In this document: piece by piece, positions 44,578-52,005 of the stretch
Numbering within the stretch: position 1 is the stretch's first letter
Layout: every line of letters starts with the position of its first letter
Assembly (NCBI GenBank): GCA_017992055.1
Contig: JAGOPK010000002.1
Span: 124,001 to 188,000, forward strand
DNA from: Burkholderiaceae bacterium
GTDB taxonomy: Bacteria; Pseudomonadota; Gammaproteobacteria; Burkholderiales; Burkholderiaceae_C
Length of the DNA: 64,000 bases
Direction: 5' to 3'
Notes under the pieces: generated by a model
Told to the model about the DNA's origin: nothing
The model's input: only the letters and a program-made list of their open reading frames with translations
The model's database searches: none
Program-made: the position numbers and the translations under genes

Positions 44578-46393
44578 CCCGCGCACCGCCGACGACTGGC
44601 GCGAAGAATTCTTCAGCCAGCACGGCCGCATGCCGATGCTGGTGGAGCGAGTCGAGTGGAACACGCACCGCTGGCGCGTCGGGCCGCGGCGCGACGCGCT
44701 GCAGGCGCTGCAGGCGCTGGCCGAGCGGCGCGGCGCCAGGCTGACCGATGCGCGCATGCCGGATGCCGCAATCCGCCAGCTGGCCGATGCGCGGGCCGAC
44801 ATGATGGCGCGCGAGCTGGACGGCATGGGCACCACCACCACCGATGCGGCAATGGCCTGGCTGTCGGCGCGCGTGGTCGAGCTGGAGGCGCGGCCGTTCG
44901 CGCCAGGCGCCACGCTGGCCGCCAGCATGGAGCGGGCGCGCTGCCGGCTGTGGTGGCGCCGCCAGCTGCGTCGGGCGGTGGTGCGCAGGCGAGAGGCCGA
45001 GGGCATCACGCGCGGCGAGATACGGGCACACCGCCAGGTCTACTGCACCGACGACACGGTGACGCGGCGCATGCTGCGGCAGCGCGAGTGCCGGGCCATG
45101 CTTGAGGCGGTGCAGATCGAAAGCATCGGCGGCGACACGATCACGCTGGCCCAGGCCGCCGACGCCAGCACCAGCAACAAGGCCATTCGGCGCGGCGAGC
45201 TGATGACCCGCATTCGAGGATGCGAGGAATGGGCCGAGGCGGCGGGCATGCAGGGCGTGTTCACCACCAACACAGCGCCGTCGAGGTTTCACCCCCAGCT
45301 GATGGCCGGCGGCGCCAACCCGCGTTATGCGGGCCTGGCCGATGCCGGGCCAAGGCAGGCGCAATTGTGGTTGCGGGGCACATGGGACAGGTGCAGGGCG
45401 GCCATGCATCGTGCGGGCCTGCGGGTGTTCGGCTTCCGCGTCGCCGAGCCGCATCACGATGGATGCCCGCATTGGCACATGCTGCTCTGGTGCGAGCCCG
45501 AGCGCCTGCAGGAACTGTCCGACCTGATGCGCGCGGCATGGCTGGCCGACGACGGCCAAGAGCCGGGCGCGGCAGAGCACCGCTGCAAGATCAAGCCGCT
45601 GGACAAGGGTGGCGCCGCCGCCTATGTCGCAAAGTACGTGGCAAAGAACATTGACGATGCGGGCGCCGTTGGCGCCGAGGGCCACCGGGACACGGACCAG
45701 GCCGGGCAGACCGATTGGGTTGGCACCGGCAAGGCCCAGCGTGTCGAGGCCTGGGCCGCTGCATGGGGCATCCGGCAGTTTCAGGCGCTCGGACAACCGC
45801 CGGTGACGGTGTGGCGCGAGCTGCGCCGGGTCGAGGCCCAGGCCGTCAGGGGGGCGCATGCCGACGTGCAGCGCGCCCATGCCGCGGTGCAGCGCACCGA
45901 CTACCGGCGGGCCTGCTGGCGTGCCTACATGGATGCCCAGGGCGGCGCCATGCAGGGCATGCACTACCGCATCCGCCTGGAGCGCACCGACGATGCGCCA
46001 GAGCTGGGCCGCTACGGTGAGCCGATGGCGGCCCGGATCGTCGGCCTGCACCATGTCGAGCGGCCGGGCGAACTGATCCAGTCGAGCCGCAAGGCCTGGA
46101 AGCCGCGCGGCGCCTGGACCGAGGCGCAGCGCGCCGCGCCGGTGGTGCAGTGGCTGGGCGATGGACTGCGCGGGCCTTCGGCTGTTGCGTGCGGCGAAGC
46201 CGCGCGCCCTTGGACCCGTGTCAATAACTGTACGGGGCAGCGGCGGGGAGCCGCTGACCTGATGCGGTCCGGCCTGGTCGGACTGCAGATCGAGGATTGG
46301 AAACGAGGGCGGATGGCATCAACCAAGGAACCGCCATGCCCATCAAGAGCCGCAAGCCCACCATCATCGCCGCCGAACTGGCCGCAAAGCTGA
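44570..46393 (+). CDS. Rolling-circle replication initiator (HUH endonuclease, gpA/P12-like)
   Basis: Initiator endonuclease of 607 aa. After an alpha-helical N-terminal 200 residues it has the three HUH motifs of superfamily I initiators: motif I FTTNTAPSRFHP (about 231-242), motif II HHDGCPHWHMLLW with metal-binding HWH at 301-303, and motif III AAAYVAKYVAKN with two tyrosines, Tyr352 and Tyr356. Two-tyrosine enzymes of this type (P2 gpA, phiX174 A, PM2 P12) nick one strand and re-ligate after displacement synthesis, so the element probably replicates as a circle. The last 58 bases overlap the next gene. Length is typical of gpA proteins. Confidence 0.85.
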   Translation: MFDPRTADDWREEFFSQHGRMPMLVERVEWNTHRWRVGPRRDALQALQALAERRGARLTDARMPDAAIRQLADARADMMARELDGMGTTTTDAAMAWLSARVVELEARPFAPGATLAASMERARCRLWWRRQLRRAVVRRREAEGITRGEIRAHRQVYCTDDTVTRRMLRQRECRAMLEAVQIESIGGDTITLAQAADASTSNKAIRRGELMTRIRGCEEWAEAAGMQGVFTTNTAPSRFHPQLMAGGANPRYAGLADAGPRQAQLWLRGTWDRCRAAMHRAGLRVFGFRVAEPHHDGCPHWHMLLWCEPERLQELSDLMRAAWLADDGQEPGAAEHRCKIKPLDKGGAAAYVAKYVAKNIDDAGAVGAEGHRDTDQAGQTDWVGTGKAQRVEAWAAAWGIRQFQALGQPPVTVWRELRRVEAQAVRGAHADVQRAHAAVQRTDYRRACWRAYMDAQGGAMQGMHYRIRLERTDDAPELGRYGEPMAARIVGLHHVERPGELIQSSRKAWKPRGAWTEAQRAAPVVQWLGDGLRGPSAVACGEAARPWTRVNNCTGQRRGAADLMRSGLVGLQIEDWKRGRMASTKEPPCPSRAASPPSSPPNWPQS

Positions 46394-46554
46394 GCCGGGC
46401 GCGCTCGGCGTTCGTCCCCCCCAACGTGACCGAGGGCCTGGAGCTGGCCGCGGAGTTCTGCAGCGCCGTCGCCGAACGCCTGGCCGCGGGCGGCCTGGAC
46501 ACCGAGCCCGAGCCGGACGCGCCGGCCGAGGGCGAACAGCAGCAGGGCGCCTGA
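46336..46554 (+). CDS. Provirus small hypothetical protein
   Basis: 72-aa protein (start MPIKSRKPTIIAAELAAK) with a basic start, a helical middle and a strongly acidic tail (TEPEPDAPAEGEQQQGA). Its start lies inside the initiator gene's 3' end in another frame, with AAGGA upstream. Small basic-acidic proteins of phages can bind ssDNA or DNA, but no motif proves this. Confidence 0.55.
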   Translation: MPIKSRKPTIIAAELAAKLSRARSAFVPPNVTEGLELAAEFCSAVAERLAAGGLDTEPEPDAPAEGEQQQGA

Positions 46555-46558
46555 CGCC

Positions 46559-46855
46559 ATGGCGGCCGAGCGCATCGGCCGCGCACGGTGCCCGCTGTGC
46601 CAGTCCGACCGAGCCAGGCTGTCCCTGGCGAAGTCGGGACTGTCGTGCCTGACCTGCGACGCCTGCAATGCGCAGGTGTTCGCGCGGTCCGGCACCAGCG
46701 ATGACCACCTGCGCGCCCGGCACATTCCCGACGCGGCGCCGGCACCGGCGCCCACCACCACCACCGAGCCGGCGCCAGCGCCTGCAGCGCCGGCCGTCCA
46801 GCAGCAGGACGCGCCGCGCCGGCCGGCCTGGGGATTCATGGGGGCCACGGCATGA
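46559..46855 (+). CDS. Zinc-ribbon-like provirus protein
   Basis: 98-aa protein. The N-terminal half contains CPLC (residues 11-14), then CLTCDAC about 18 residues later, an arrangement able to bind one zinc ion, followed by SGTSDDHLRARH. The C-terminal half is a Pro/Ala/Thr linker. The stop overlaps the next ATG (ATGA). Zinc ribbons of this kind occur in phage transcription or replication factors; the role here is unknown. Confidence 0.6.
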   Translation: MAAERIGRARCPLCQSDRARLSLAKSGLSCLTCDACNAQVFARSGTSDDHLRARHIPDAAPAPAPTTTTEPAPAPAAPAVQQQDAPRRPAWGFMGATA

Positions 46856-47322
46856 CCACGGTCACATTCAACCCGGCGCCGGGGGCACCGGCGGCCACGG
46901 CGACGACGGCGCCGCCGGACCCGCTGGCCCGGCTTGAGGCCGAGGCCGCGGCGATGGAAGCCGCGGCCACGCCGCCAGACCCCGACGCACGGCCGCCGGT
47001 GGACGTGCACGAGGATGCGCGCCAGGTGGTGGACCTGGCGGCATCCGTCCTGATGCCCATCCTGCCGGACCGGTATGCCGTGCGCTACGGGCCGGCCCAG
47101 GTGCAGGCCATCGCCCAGGCCCTGGGCAATCTCTGCGAGGCGCGCGGCTGGACGGCCGGCGCGCTGCTGGGCCGGTATGCGCCTGAGCTGGCAATGGTGG
47201 TGGCGCTGGTCGGTCCGGCGCTGCCGGTGCTGATGGCCGACGCGAAAGCGCGCCGTCAGGCGGTGACGCGGCCGGCGCCGCGGCCGATGCCGCAGGCGCA
47301 GCCGGTCGAGGCCGCGGCATGA
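46852..47322 (+). CDS. Provirus hypothetical protein with hydrophobic C-terminal half
   Basis: 156-aa protein. The first 55 residues are Pro/Ala/Thr-rich and disordered. Residues 60-140 are helical, with a hydrophobic stretch ELAMVVALVGPALPVLMA that could insert in a membrane. Placed directly before, and overlapping, the packaging ATPase gene (ATGA). It may be a membrane partner of packaging, but no family is recognised. Confidence 0.55.
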   Translation: MTTVTFNPAPGAPAATATTAPPDPLARLEAEAAAMEAAATPPDPDARPPVDVHEDARQVVDLAASVLMPILPDRYAVRYGPAQVQAIAQALGNLCEARGWTAGALLGRYAPELAMVVALVGPALPVLMADAKARRQAVTRPAPRPMPQAQPVEAAA

Positions 47323-48011
47323 GCGGCGCCGCCGGCAAGCGGGCCAACATCGAGGCCTACATAGGAGCCAGCGGCAGCGGCAAGGGGGTGAGCATCAATC
47401 GCCGCCTGGCCGAGCTGGCGCCGACGCGCCTGATCGTCTGGGATCCGCGCAACGAATATGGCAAGTGGGCGCCGGGTTACGACTCCCTGCCGCACCTGAT
47501 CGGCGCCGTCCGGCATGCCAAGGGCGGGCCGGTGAGGGCGCGCTATGTCTTCGGGGAGCGGCTTCCCATTGAAGATGCATTTGCAAAGGTGTGTGAGCTG
47601 GCATTCAACGCTGAGAACATCGTGTTCCTGGCCGAAGAACTGAGCGACGTGACGCGGCCAAGCTGGGCGCCGCCAGCCTGGCGCAAGTGCATCACCCAGG
47701 GCCGGCACCAAGGTCTGCACATCCTCGGCGCAGCCCAGCGGCCAGCGCTGATCGACAAGACCTTTCTTGCGAACTGCACCCGCGTGCGCTGCATGGCGCT
47801 GGGCTATGCCGAGGATCGACGCACCATGGCACGCGAGCTGGACTGCAGCATGGATCGGGTCGAGGGCATCACGGCACGCGACGGCGAGGATGGCGGCCGT
47901 TCCTGGGCTGACCTGCAGTTCTTGGAGCGCGACAGACGGACGCGCGAACTGAGGGCCGGCGTGTTGCGCATCCGCGGCAATCGCATCACCGAACAGGCCG
48001 CGGCTACGTAG
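47319..48011 (+). CDS. Genome-packaging ATPase (FtsK/HerA, A32/P9-like)
   Basis: 230-aa P-loop ATPase expected to drive DNA into a preformed membrane-containing capsid. Walker A IGASGSGKGVS lies at residues 15-25, a WDPRNEYGKW motif follows (like the DP-x-x-EY strand of HerA-type pumps), Walker B is NIVFLAEELSDV, and a GAAQRP segment stands at the usual polar sensor position. Length and motif order fit PM2 P9/PRD1 P9-type packaging ATPases rather than terminases. Filamentous-phage Zot proteins share the fold, but no C-terminal transmembrane helix is present here. Its stop is inside the inverted operator-like repeat. Confidence 0.78.
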   Translation: MSGAAGKRANIEAYIGASGSGKGVSINRRLAELAPTRLIVWDPRNEYGKWAPGYDSLPHLIGAVRHAKGGPVRARYVFGERLPIEDAFAKVCELAFNAENIVFLAEELSDVTRPSWAPPAWRKCITQGRHQGLHILGAAQRPALIDKTFLANCTRVRCMALGYAEDRRTMARELDCSMDRVEGITARDGEDGGRSWADLQFLERDRRTRELRAGVLRIRGNRITEQAAAT

Positions 48012-48025
48012 GGCCTACGTACAGG
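48005..48025. promoter_or_regulatory. Candidate operator: TACGTAGG inverted repeat before capsid genes
   Basis: TACGTAGG-G-CCTACGTA (48,005-48,021) is a perfect inverted repeat, extended by CAGG so that CCTACGTACAGG repeats in inverse the regulator-upstream site at 43,184. A variant CCTATGTA follows at 48,038-48,045. It lies at the junction between packaging and capsid genes, where a late-gene control site would be expected. Confidence 0.6.
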
Positions 48026-48100
48026 CGGGGGCTGTTGCCTATGTACGGTCCGGCGGGCTTCACTGGCGGGGCTTTCCCTCACACCATTGAAAGGACCGAC

Positions 48101-48217
48101 ATGAAAGCCCACCTGAAAAACGCCATCGTCACCACGGCCATCGTGCTGGCGACCATCTACGTCCTGCGCCAGGTGCCGATGACCAACGGCTTCGTCGGTA
48201 AGGCCCTGAACGGCTGA
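48101..48217 (+). CDS. Small virion membrane protein candidate
   Basis: 38-aa protein (MKAHLKNAIVTTAIVL start) with one transmembrane helix (AIVTTAIVLATIYVL) flanked by Lys/Arg. AAAGGA stands 5-10 bases before the ATG. Its place just before the capsid gene and its size fit the short internal-membrane proteins of tailless membrane-containing phages. Confidence 0.65.
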   Translation: MKAHLKNAIVTTAIVLATIYVLRQVPMTNGFVGKALNG

Positions 48218-48254
48218 CCCAACCAACAAACGCAGCGACACCGGAGCACCGTAC

Positions 48255-49094
48255 ATGCGCAACATCCGTCTTCCTCAGTTCCAGAACGTCGGCCCCAACC
48301 AGCGTGTGTCGGTGCGTCTGCCGCTGGGCGTCACCTACGAAAAGCTGTATCTGCAGCTGGCCGGCAACATCCTGGTCAGCCTGATCTCGAACATCGTTCT
48401 GCGGATCAACAACAAGGAATTTCAGCGCTGGAACACCGTTGCCGACATGGTGAGCGGCCTGCTCGCCTTCAAGGGCAACTACACCGGCAGCACGCAATTC
48501 CTGGTGCTGGACTTCACCGAGCGCAGCGCCAAGGAAGAGGTCGGCATGAAGCTGGGCACGGTGGCCGCCACGCAAGAAGCCGGGGTGCAGGAATGCACGC
48601 TGGAATTCGACCTGGGCAACTACACCAACAGCGCGGCCAGCGTCATCAACGCCTGGGCCGACGTGGAAGCGCCGAGCGCAAACCCCATCCTGCAGCGCGT
48701 GCAGGTTCAGCAGAAGGTCATCGCCGCCGCGGCCGAGGAACAAATCTTTGTGCCCTTCGGCATGAACGGCTATCAGGTCAAGCGCCTGATCATCAAGCAC
48801 GCCAACCTGTCCAGCGTGCGCGTGCGCCGCGATGGCGTGGACGTGTACGAATCGCTGCCGGTGGCCCTGGCAAACCAGCGCCTGCAGGACTTCGGCCGCG
48901 TGCCGCAAGCCGGCTATCACGTCGTGGACTTCATGCCCGACGCGCTGCAGTCCAACGCCTTCAACACGGCCATGATCCTCGGCGCCGATGGCAAGCCGCG
49001 GCCGGTCAGCAATCTGGACATCCGCGTCGCCACCAGCGCCGCCGACACGCTGACCATCTACACCGAGGCCTACAGCCTGAACAGCCAGCTGTGA
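48255..49094 (+). CDS. Major capsid protein, double jelly-roll (PM2 P2-like)
   Basis: 279-aa protein expected to form trimeric capsomers over the viral membrane. It lacks signal and membrane segments and is beta-rich. The pattern follows PM2 P2 (about 269 aa): N-terminal FQNVGPNQRVSVRLPLGVTYE, then SNIVLRINNKEFQRWNTVADM, a loop, and LGTVAATQEAGVQECTLEFDL closing the first barrel; a second barrel follows from about residue 155 with QVKRLIIKHANLSSVRV and ends NLDIRVATSAADTLTIYTEA. The gene follows a small membrane-protein gene, with GGAGCACC before the ATG. Similarity to P2 is recognised by eye and needs a profile or structure search. Confidence 0.8.
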   Translation: MRNIRLPQFQNVGPNQRVSVRLPLGVTYEKLYLQLAGNILVSLISNIVLRINNKEFQRWNTVADMVSGLLAFKGNYTGSTQFLVLDFTERSAKEEVGMKLGTVAATQEAGVQECTLEFDLGNYTNSAASVINAWADVEAPSANPILQRVQVQQKVIAAAAEEQIFVPFGMNGYQVKRLIIKHANLSSVRVRRDGVDVYESLPVALANQRLQDFGRVPQAGYHVVDFMPDALQSNAFNTAMILGADGKPRPVSNLDIRVATSAADTLTIYTEAYSLNSQL

Positions 49095-49125
49095 TCGGCC
49101 GCGGCCGGTCACACAAGGAGCGACC

Positions 49126-49545
49126 ATGGACGTGATCAACACGGCATTCGGCCCGATCAGCCTGGGCGGCAACACGACGCCGGCCATCGGCACCGACACG
49201 GCTTTCGGCAGCTTCAGCCTGGGCCTGGGTTCGGACATGGCCGAGGCCCAGCAGATGGCGCCGTTCGCGCCGCCCGCGGCCCAGCAGCAGGGCATGGCCT
49301 GGTGGGAAAGCCTGATTGCCTATGGCGCCACGCGCGCCATCGACAACCGGTTCGGTCCGGTCAACGTGGCCGGCAACACGCAGCCGGGCACCTTCGCGGG
49401 ACAGAACGGCCGCACCTACACGCAGACCCCGACTGTCCAATCCGGCCAGCCGGTGGCGCGCGCCCAGGTGCAGCAGACCCAGCAGGCCAACGGCGTGGGC
49501 GTGCTGGCCGCGCTGGCGGCGGCGGCCTTCGCCTTCATGGGCTGA
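49126..49545 (+). CDS. Virion membrane protein candidate
   Basis: 139-aa protein. It starts MDVINTAFGPISLGGNTTP and has two related glycine/asparagine segments (FGPISLGGNT and FGPVNVAGNT), a disordered Gln/Thr-rich part, and a C-terminal transmembrane helix GVLAALAAAAFAFMG. Placed directly after the capsid gene with AAGGAG before the ATG. Probably a membrane-anchored minor virion protein; no family recognised. Confidence 0.62.
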   Translation: MDVINTAFGPISLGGNTTPAIGTDTAFGSFSLGLGSDMAEAQQMAPFAPPAAQQQGMAWWESLIAYGATRAIDNRFGPVNVAGNTQPGTFAGQNGRTYTQTPTVQSGQPVARAQVQQTQQANGVGVLAALAAAAFAFMG

Positions 49546-49549
49546 TCCC

Positions 49550-49870
49550 ATGTGGCAACTGCTGGCCGAAAAGGCTGTTGGGCCACTGGCCGGCGGCATC
49601 GGCAAGGGCATCGGCGATGCCATCGGCGGCGGTGGCGGCGGCCCGTTCATGGGCGGCAGCGCCACCAGCGGCGCATATGGCGTGACGTTCGACAAAGCCG
49701 GCCAGGTCTTCAACTTCGGCAACTCGAACGACACGACGGCCACCAGCGACCGAACCACCACCGACCCGGCCGGCGCTGCGCTGGCGCCGGTGCAGGCCGG
49801 CGGATCGCCGTGGATGATGATCGCGCTGGGCCTGGTCGCCGCGGGCCTGGTCCTGCGCAAAAAGGGCTGA
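49550..49870 (+). CDS. Virion membrane protein candidate with Gly-rich N-terminus
   Basis: 106-aa protein. An amphipathic, glycine-rich start (GGIGKGIGDAIGGGGGG) precedes a short beta-like segment (YGVTFDKAGQVFNFGN) and a C-terminal transmembrane helix (PWMMIALGLVAAGLVL) ending in RKKG. It begins 4 bp after the previous stop. The same build (soluble part plus C-terminal anchor with basic end) recurs in neighbouring genes. Confidence 0.62.
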   Translation: MWQLLAEKAVGPLAGGIGKGIGDAIGGGGGGPFMGGSATSGAYGVTFDKAGQVFNFGNSNDTTATSDRTTTDPAGAALAPVQAGGSPWMMIALGLVAAGLVLRKKG

Positions 49871-49872
49871 CG

Positions 49873-50241
49873 GTGGGCCTGATCGTGGCATCGGCCCGCG
49901 ACAGGTCGGCGGCCGTCGAACGGCTGCGACCGGTCGAGCGTCGGGCTGTGGATGGCGCCGCCGCCGAGGACATGGCCGCGGGGTGCCTGGTGCTGGACGT
50001 GATCGAGGATGGCGCCATCGTCGGCGCCATGGCTGTCGAGCTGCAGGGCGACGCGGCCACGATCACGGCAGCGGCTGGAAGCGCGCGCCGGCCGTGGGCT
50101 GCGCTGCGCCTGGTCGAGCGCGGTCTGAAGCAGCAGGGGGTCCGGTCGGTGACGTTGCACACGCGCCGCCGCGGCCTGCTGGCCGCACTCATGCCCCAGG
50201 GCTACCGCATCGACCGATGCACCCTCACGAAAGAGCTTTGA
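49873..50241 (+). CDS. GNAT-like acetyltransferase-fold protein
   Basis: 122-aa protein starting at a GTG 2 bp after the preceding stop. The middle (VIEDGAIVGAMAVELQGD), the helix AALRLVERGLKQQGVRSVTLHT and the end LAALMPQGYRIDRCTLTKEL follow the strand-helix order of a compact GNAT domain, but the acetyl-CoA loop is weak. An enzyme among capsid genes is unusual: it could modify a virion or host protein, or have become structural. Fold assignment is by pattern only. Confidence 0.5.
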   Translation: MGLIVASARDRSAAVERLRPVERRAVDGAAAEDMAAGCLVLDVIEDGAIVGAMAVELQGDAATITAAAGSARRPWAALRLVERGLKQQGVRSVTLHTRRRGLLAALMPQGYRIDRCTLTKEL

Positions 50242-50242
50242 C

Positions 50243-51256
50243 ATGGGCAGCAGATCGAGCAGCAACGCGGCCAGCACCACCAGCACCACCACGCAGGACA
50301 ACAGCGCCGTTGCCGGAAACAACGCCATGGCGATGGCGGCCGGCGCCAGTTACTCGAACTGGTGGCAGTCGATCAGCGATGACGACTTCGCGGCCACGGT
50401 CAACACCAGCACCAGCACCAGCAACAGCGGAAACACCAGCTGGTCGAACTGGCAGCAGGACAACAGCCAGGCCTATACGGACGCCAGCATCAACACCGAT
50501 GCCCGCGACCTGTCCACCAACATCGTGGACTGGTCCAACCGGTCCACCAACCTGGCCGACAGCCGCGACCAGTCCACCACGCTGACCGACAGCCGCGACC
50601 AGTCCACCAACATCGTGGACTGGTCCAACCGGTCCACCAACCTGGCCGACAGCCGCGACCAGTCGAGCAGCTGGTATGCCTACGACAGCAGCGACCGCAG
50701 CGTGACGGCCACCGATGACCGCAGCTGGTACAGCTACGCGAGCGACAGCCGCGACCTGTCCACCACGCTGAACGACAGCAGCGACCGCAGCGTGACGACG
50801 TGGACCGGCGTCGATCCCGGTGCAGTGCAGTTCGCGGCCACGGCCGCGGGCCTGCTGGGTGCGGTGAACGAGTCGCAGACCGATGCCGTCAAGTTCATGA
50901 CCAGCGCGGGCGCGGACTTCATGCGCCGCATGGGCGAGAGCGCCACAAGCCTCTATGCCACGGCCGGCAGCAACAACGCAGAGAGCTGGGGCACGACGGT
51001 GGCCGCCGGTGAGCGTGTGCTGAACGAGGCCGCGCAGCGCTCGGGCGCCATGTGGGCCGAGACGCTGGACAAGTCGGCCGACCTGCTGGGCGCGATCACC
51101 CTGCGCGCCGGCAACACCGCCGACGCGGCCGGCCGGCTGGCCGAGGCCGCGATCACCAGCTACCAACCGACCGAGAACGCCCAGGCCGGCATGGCGAAGT
51201 GGGGCCTGTTGGCCGCTGCCGGCGTCGTGGCGCTGGTGGTCCTGACCAGAAAGTGA
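50243..51256 (+). CDS. Repeat-rich membrane-anchored virion protein (spike candidate)
   Basis: 337-aa protein. Residues 1-200 are Ser/Thr/Asp/Asn-rich with repeated DSRDQST, STNIVDWSNRSTNLADSR and SSDRSVT units; residues 200-310 are helical; a C-terminal helix (WGLLAAAGVVALVVLTRK) is a membrane anchor. Two 62-bp identical DNA repeats encode the core units. A long extended or solenoid-like ectodomain on a membrane anchor fits a vertex or spike protein. No family recognised. Confidence 0.6.
   Translation: MGSRSSSNAASTTSTTTQDNSAVAGNNAMAMAAGASYSNWWQSISDDDFAATVNTSTSTSNSGNTSWSNWQQDNSQAYTDASINTDARDLSTNIVDWSNRSTNLADSRDQSTTLTDSRDQSTNIVDWSNRSTNLADSRDQSSSWYAYDSSDRSVTATDDRSWYSYASDSRDLSTTLNDSSDRSVTTWTGVDPGAVQFAATAAGLLGAVNESQTDAVKFMTSAGADFMRRMGESATSLYATAGSNNAESWGTTVAAGERVLNEAAQRSGAMWAETLDKSADLLGAITLRAGNTADAAGRLAEAAITSYQPTENAQAGMAKWGLLAAAGVVALVVLTRK
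50513..50664. repeat. 62-bp direct repeats within the spike candidate
   Basis: Identical copies at 50,513-50,574 and 50,603-50,664, period 90 bp (30 codons), separated by a partial DSRDQSTTLT unit. Shorter related units lie on both sides. The identity at DNA level implies recent duplication or ongoing gene conversion. Confidence 0.9.
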
Positions 51257-51260
51257 CGAC

Positions 51261-52004
51261 ATGGAAATCCTGAGGTTCACCATCGCCGCCGGTGAGACGA
51301 AGCGATTCGAGCGCGCCGGCCGCTACATCGAGCTGTTGGAGGTGCCGACCACCATCGACATTGCGCTGACCGGCGCCAACGGTGAGCGGGGCCGCGGCAT
51401 GCGAGGCGCCGAGGCGGGCATGTATGCGTCGGGCGCCTTCTCGGGCTTCGAGGTGGCAAACCCGACCGCCGCCGCGCAGCCGCTGGTGATCATGATCACG
51501 GACGGCAGCGGCGGCAGTCGCAAGCTGCCGGGCCTGATCGACGCGGCCATTGACACCGCGGCCCTGTCCCTGCGCGGGACGCGGTATGTCGGCTACGTGC
51601 AGGGCTGGGACAACCAAATGGGCACGCTGATCGACAGCACCGGCGGCGCCTTCGCGGTCCATCAGATCATGCTGGACGTGCGCGGCACCGGCGAAGTGCG
51701 GCTGCAGATCGGCAACGGCGACGGCAGCTGCACGGCCGAAGCGCCGCTGCCGGCCTACCCGACCACCTTCCAAAATGCCTATCTGCTGGCAAGCGCCGAC
51801 CTGGCCTATGCGCGCAAGCGCTGGGTCAACGCCAACAGCGGCAGCGGCGGCCTGGCCGCCGGCCAGCAGATCGCGCGCCTGTCACAGGGCGTGTGGAAGC
51901 CCATCGCGCCGCTGATCGTGTCAGGTGCCGCGAAGCTGCTGGTCTACGTCAACGGCGCGAGCACCAGCTTTGCCGGCTTCGCCGAAATCGAGGCGCTGGG
52001 CTGA
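51261..52004 (+). CDS. Beta-rich virion protein candidate (penton or minor capsid)
   Basis: 247-aa protein with no membrane helix or signal. It opens with MEILRFTIAAGETKRFERAG and continues with alternating hydrophobic strands (YIELLEVPTTIDIALT, AVHQIMLDVRGTGEVRLQI, AKLLVYVNG), the look of a jelly-roll or beta-sandwich. It lies between the spike candidate and the lytic enzyme. A vertex (penton) or minor capsid protein is the most reasonable guess; no homologue is recognised. Confidence 0.5.
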   Translation: MEILRFTIAAGETKRFERAGRYIELLEVPTTIDIALTGANGERGRGMRGAEAGMYASGAFSGFEVANPTAAAQPLVIMITDGSGGSRKLPGLIDAAIDTAALSLRGTRYVGYVQGWDNQMGTLIDSTGGAFAVHQIMLDVRGTGEVRLQIGNGDGSCTAEAPLPAYPTTFQNAYLLASADLAYARKRWVNANSGSGGLAAGQQIARLSQGVWKPIAPLIVSGAAKLLVYVNGASTSFAGFAEIEALG

Positions 52005-52005
52005 C

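Noticed and set aside
50513-50664. CRISPR-like array
   Set aside because: Only two long repeats, in frame within a protein gene and with related spacer sequence; no cas genes.
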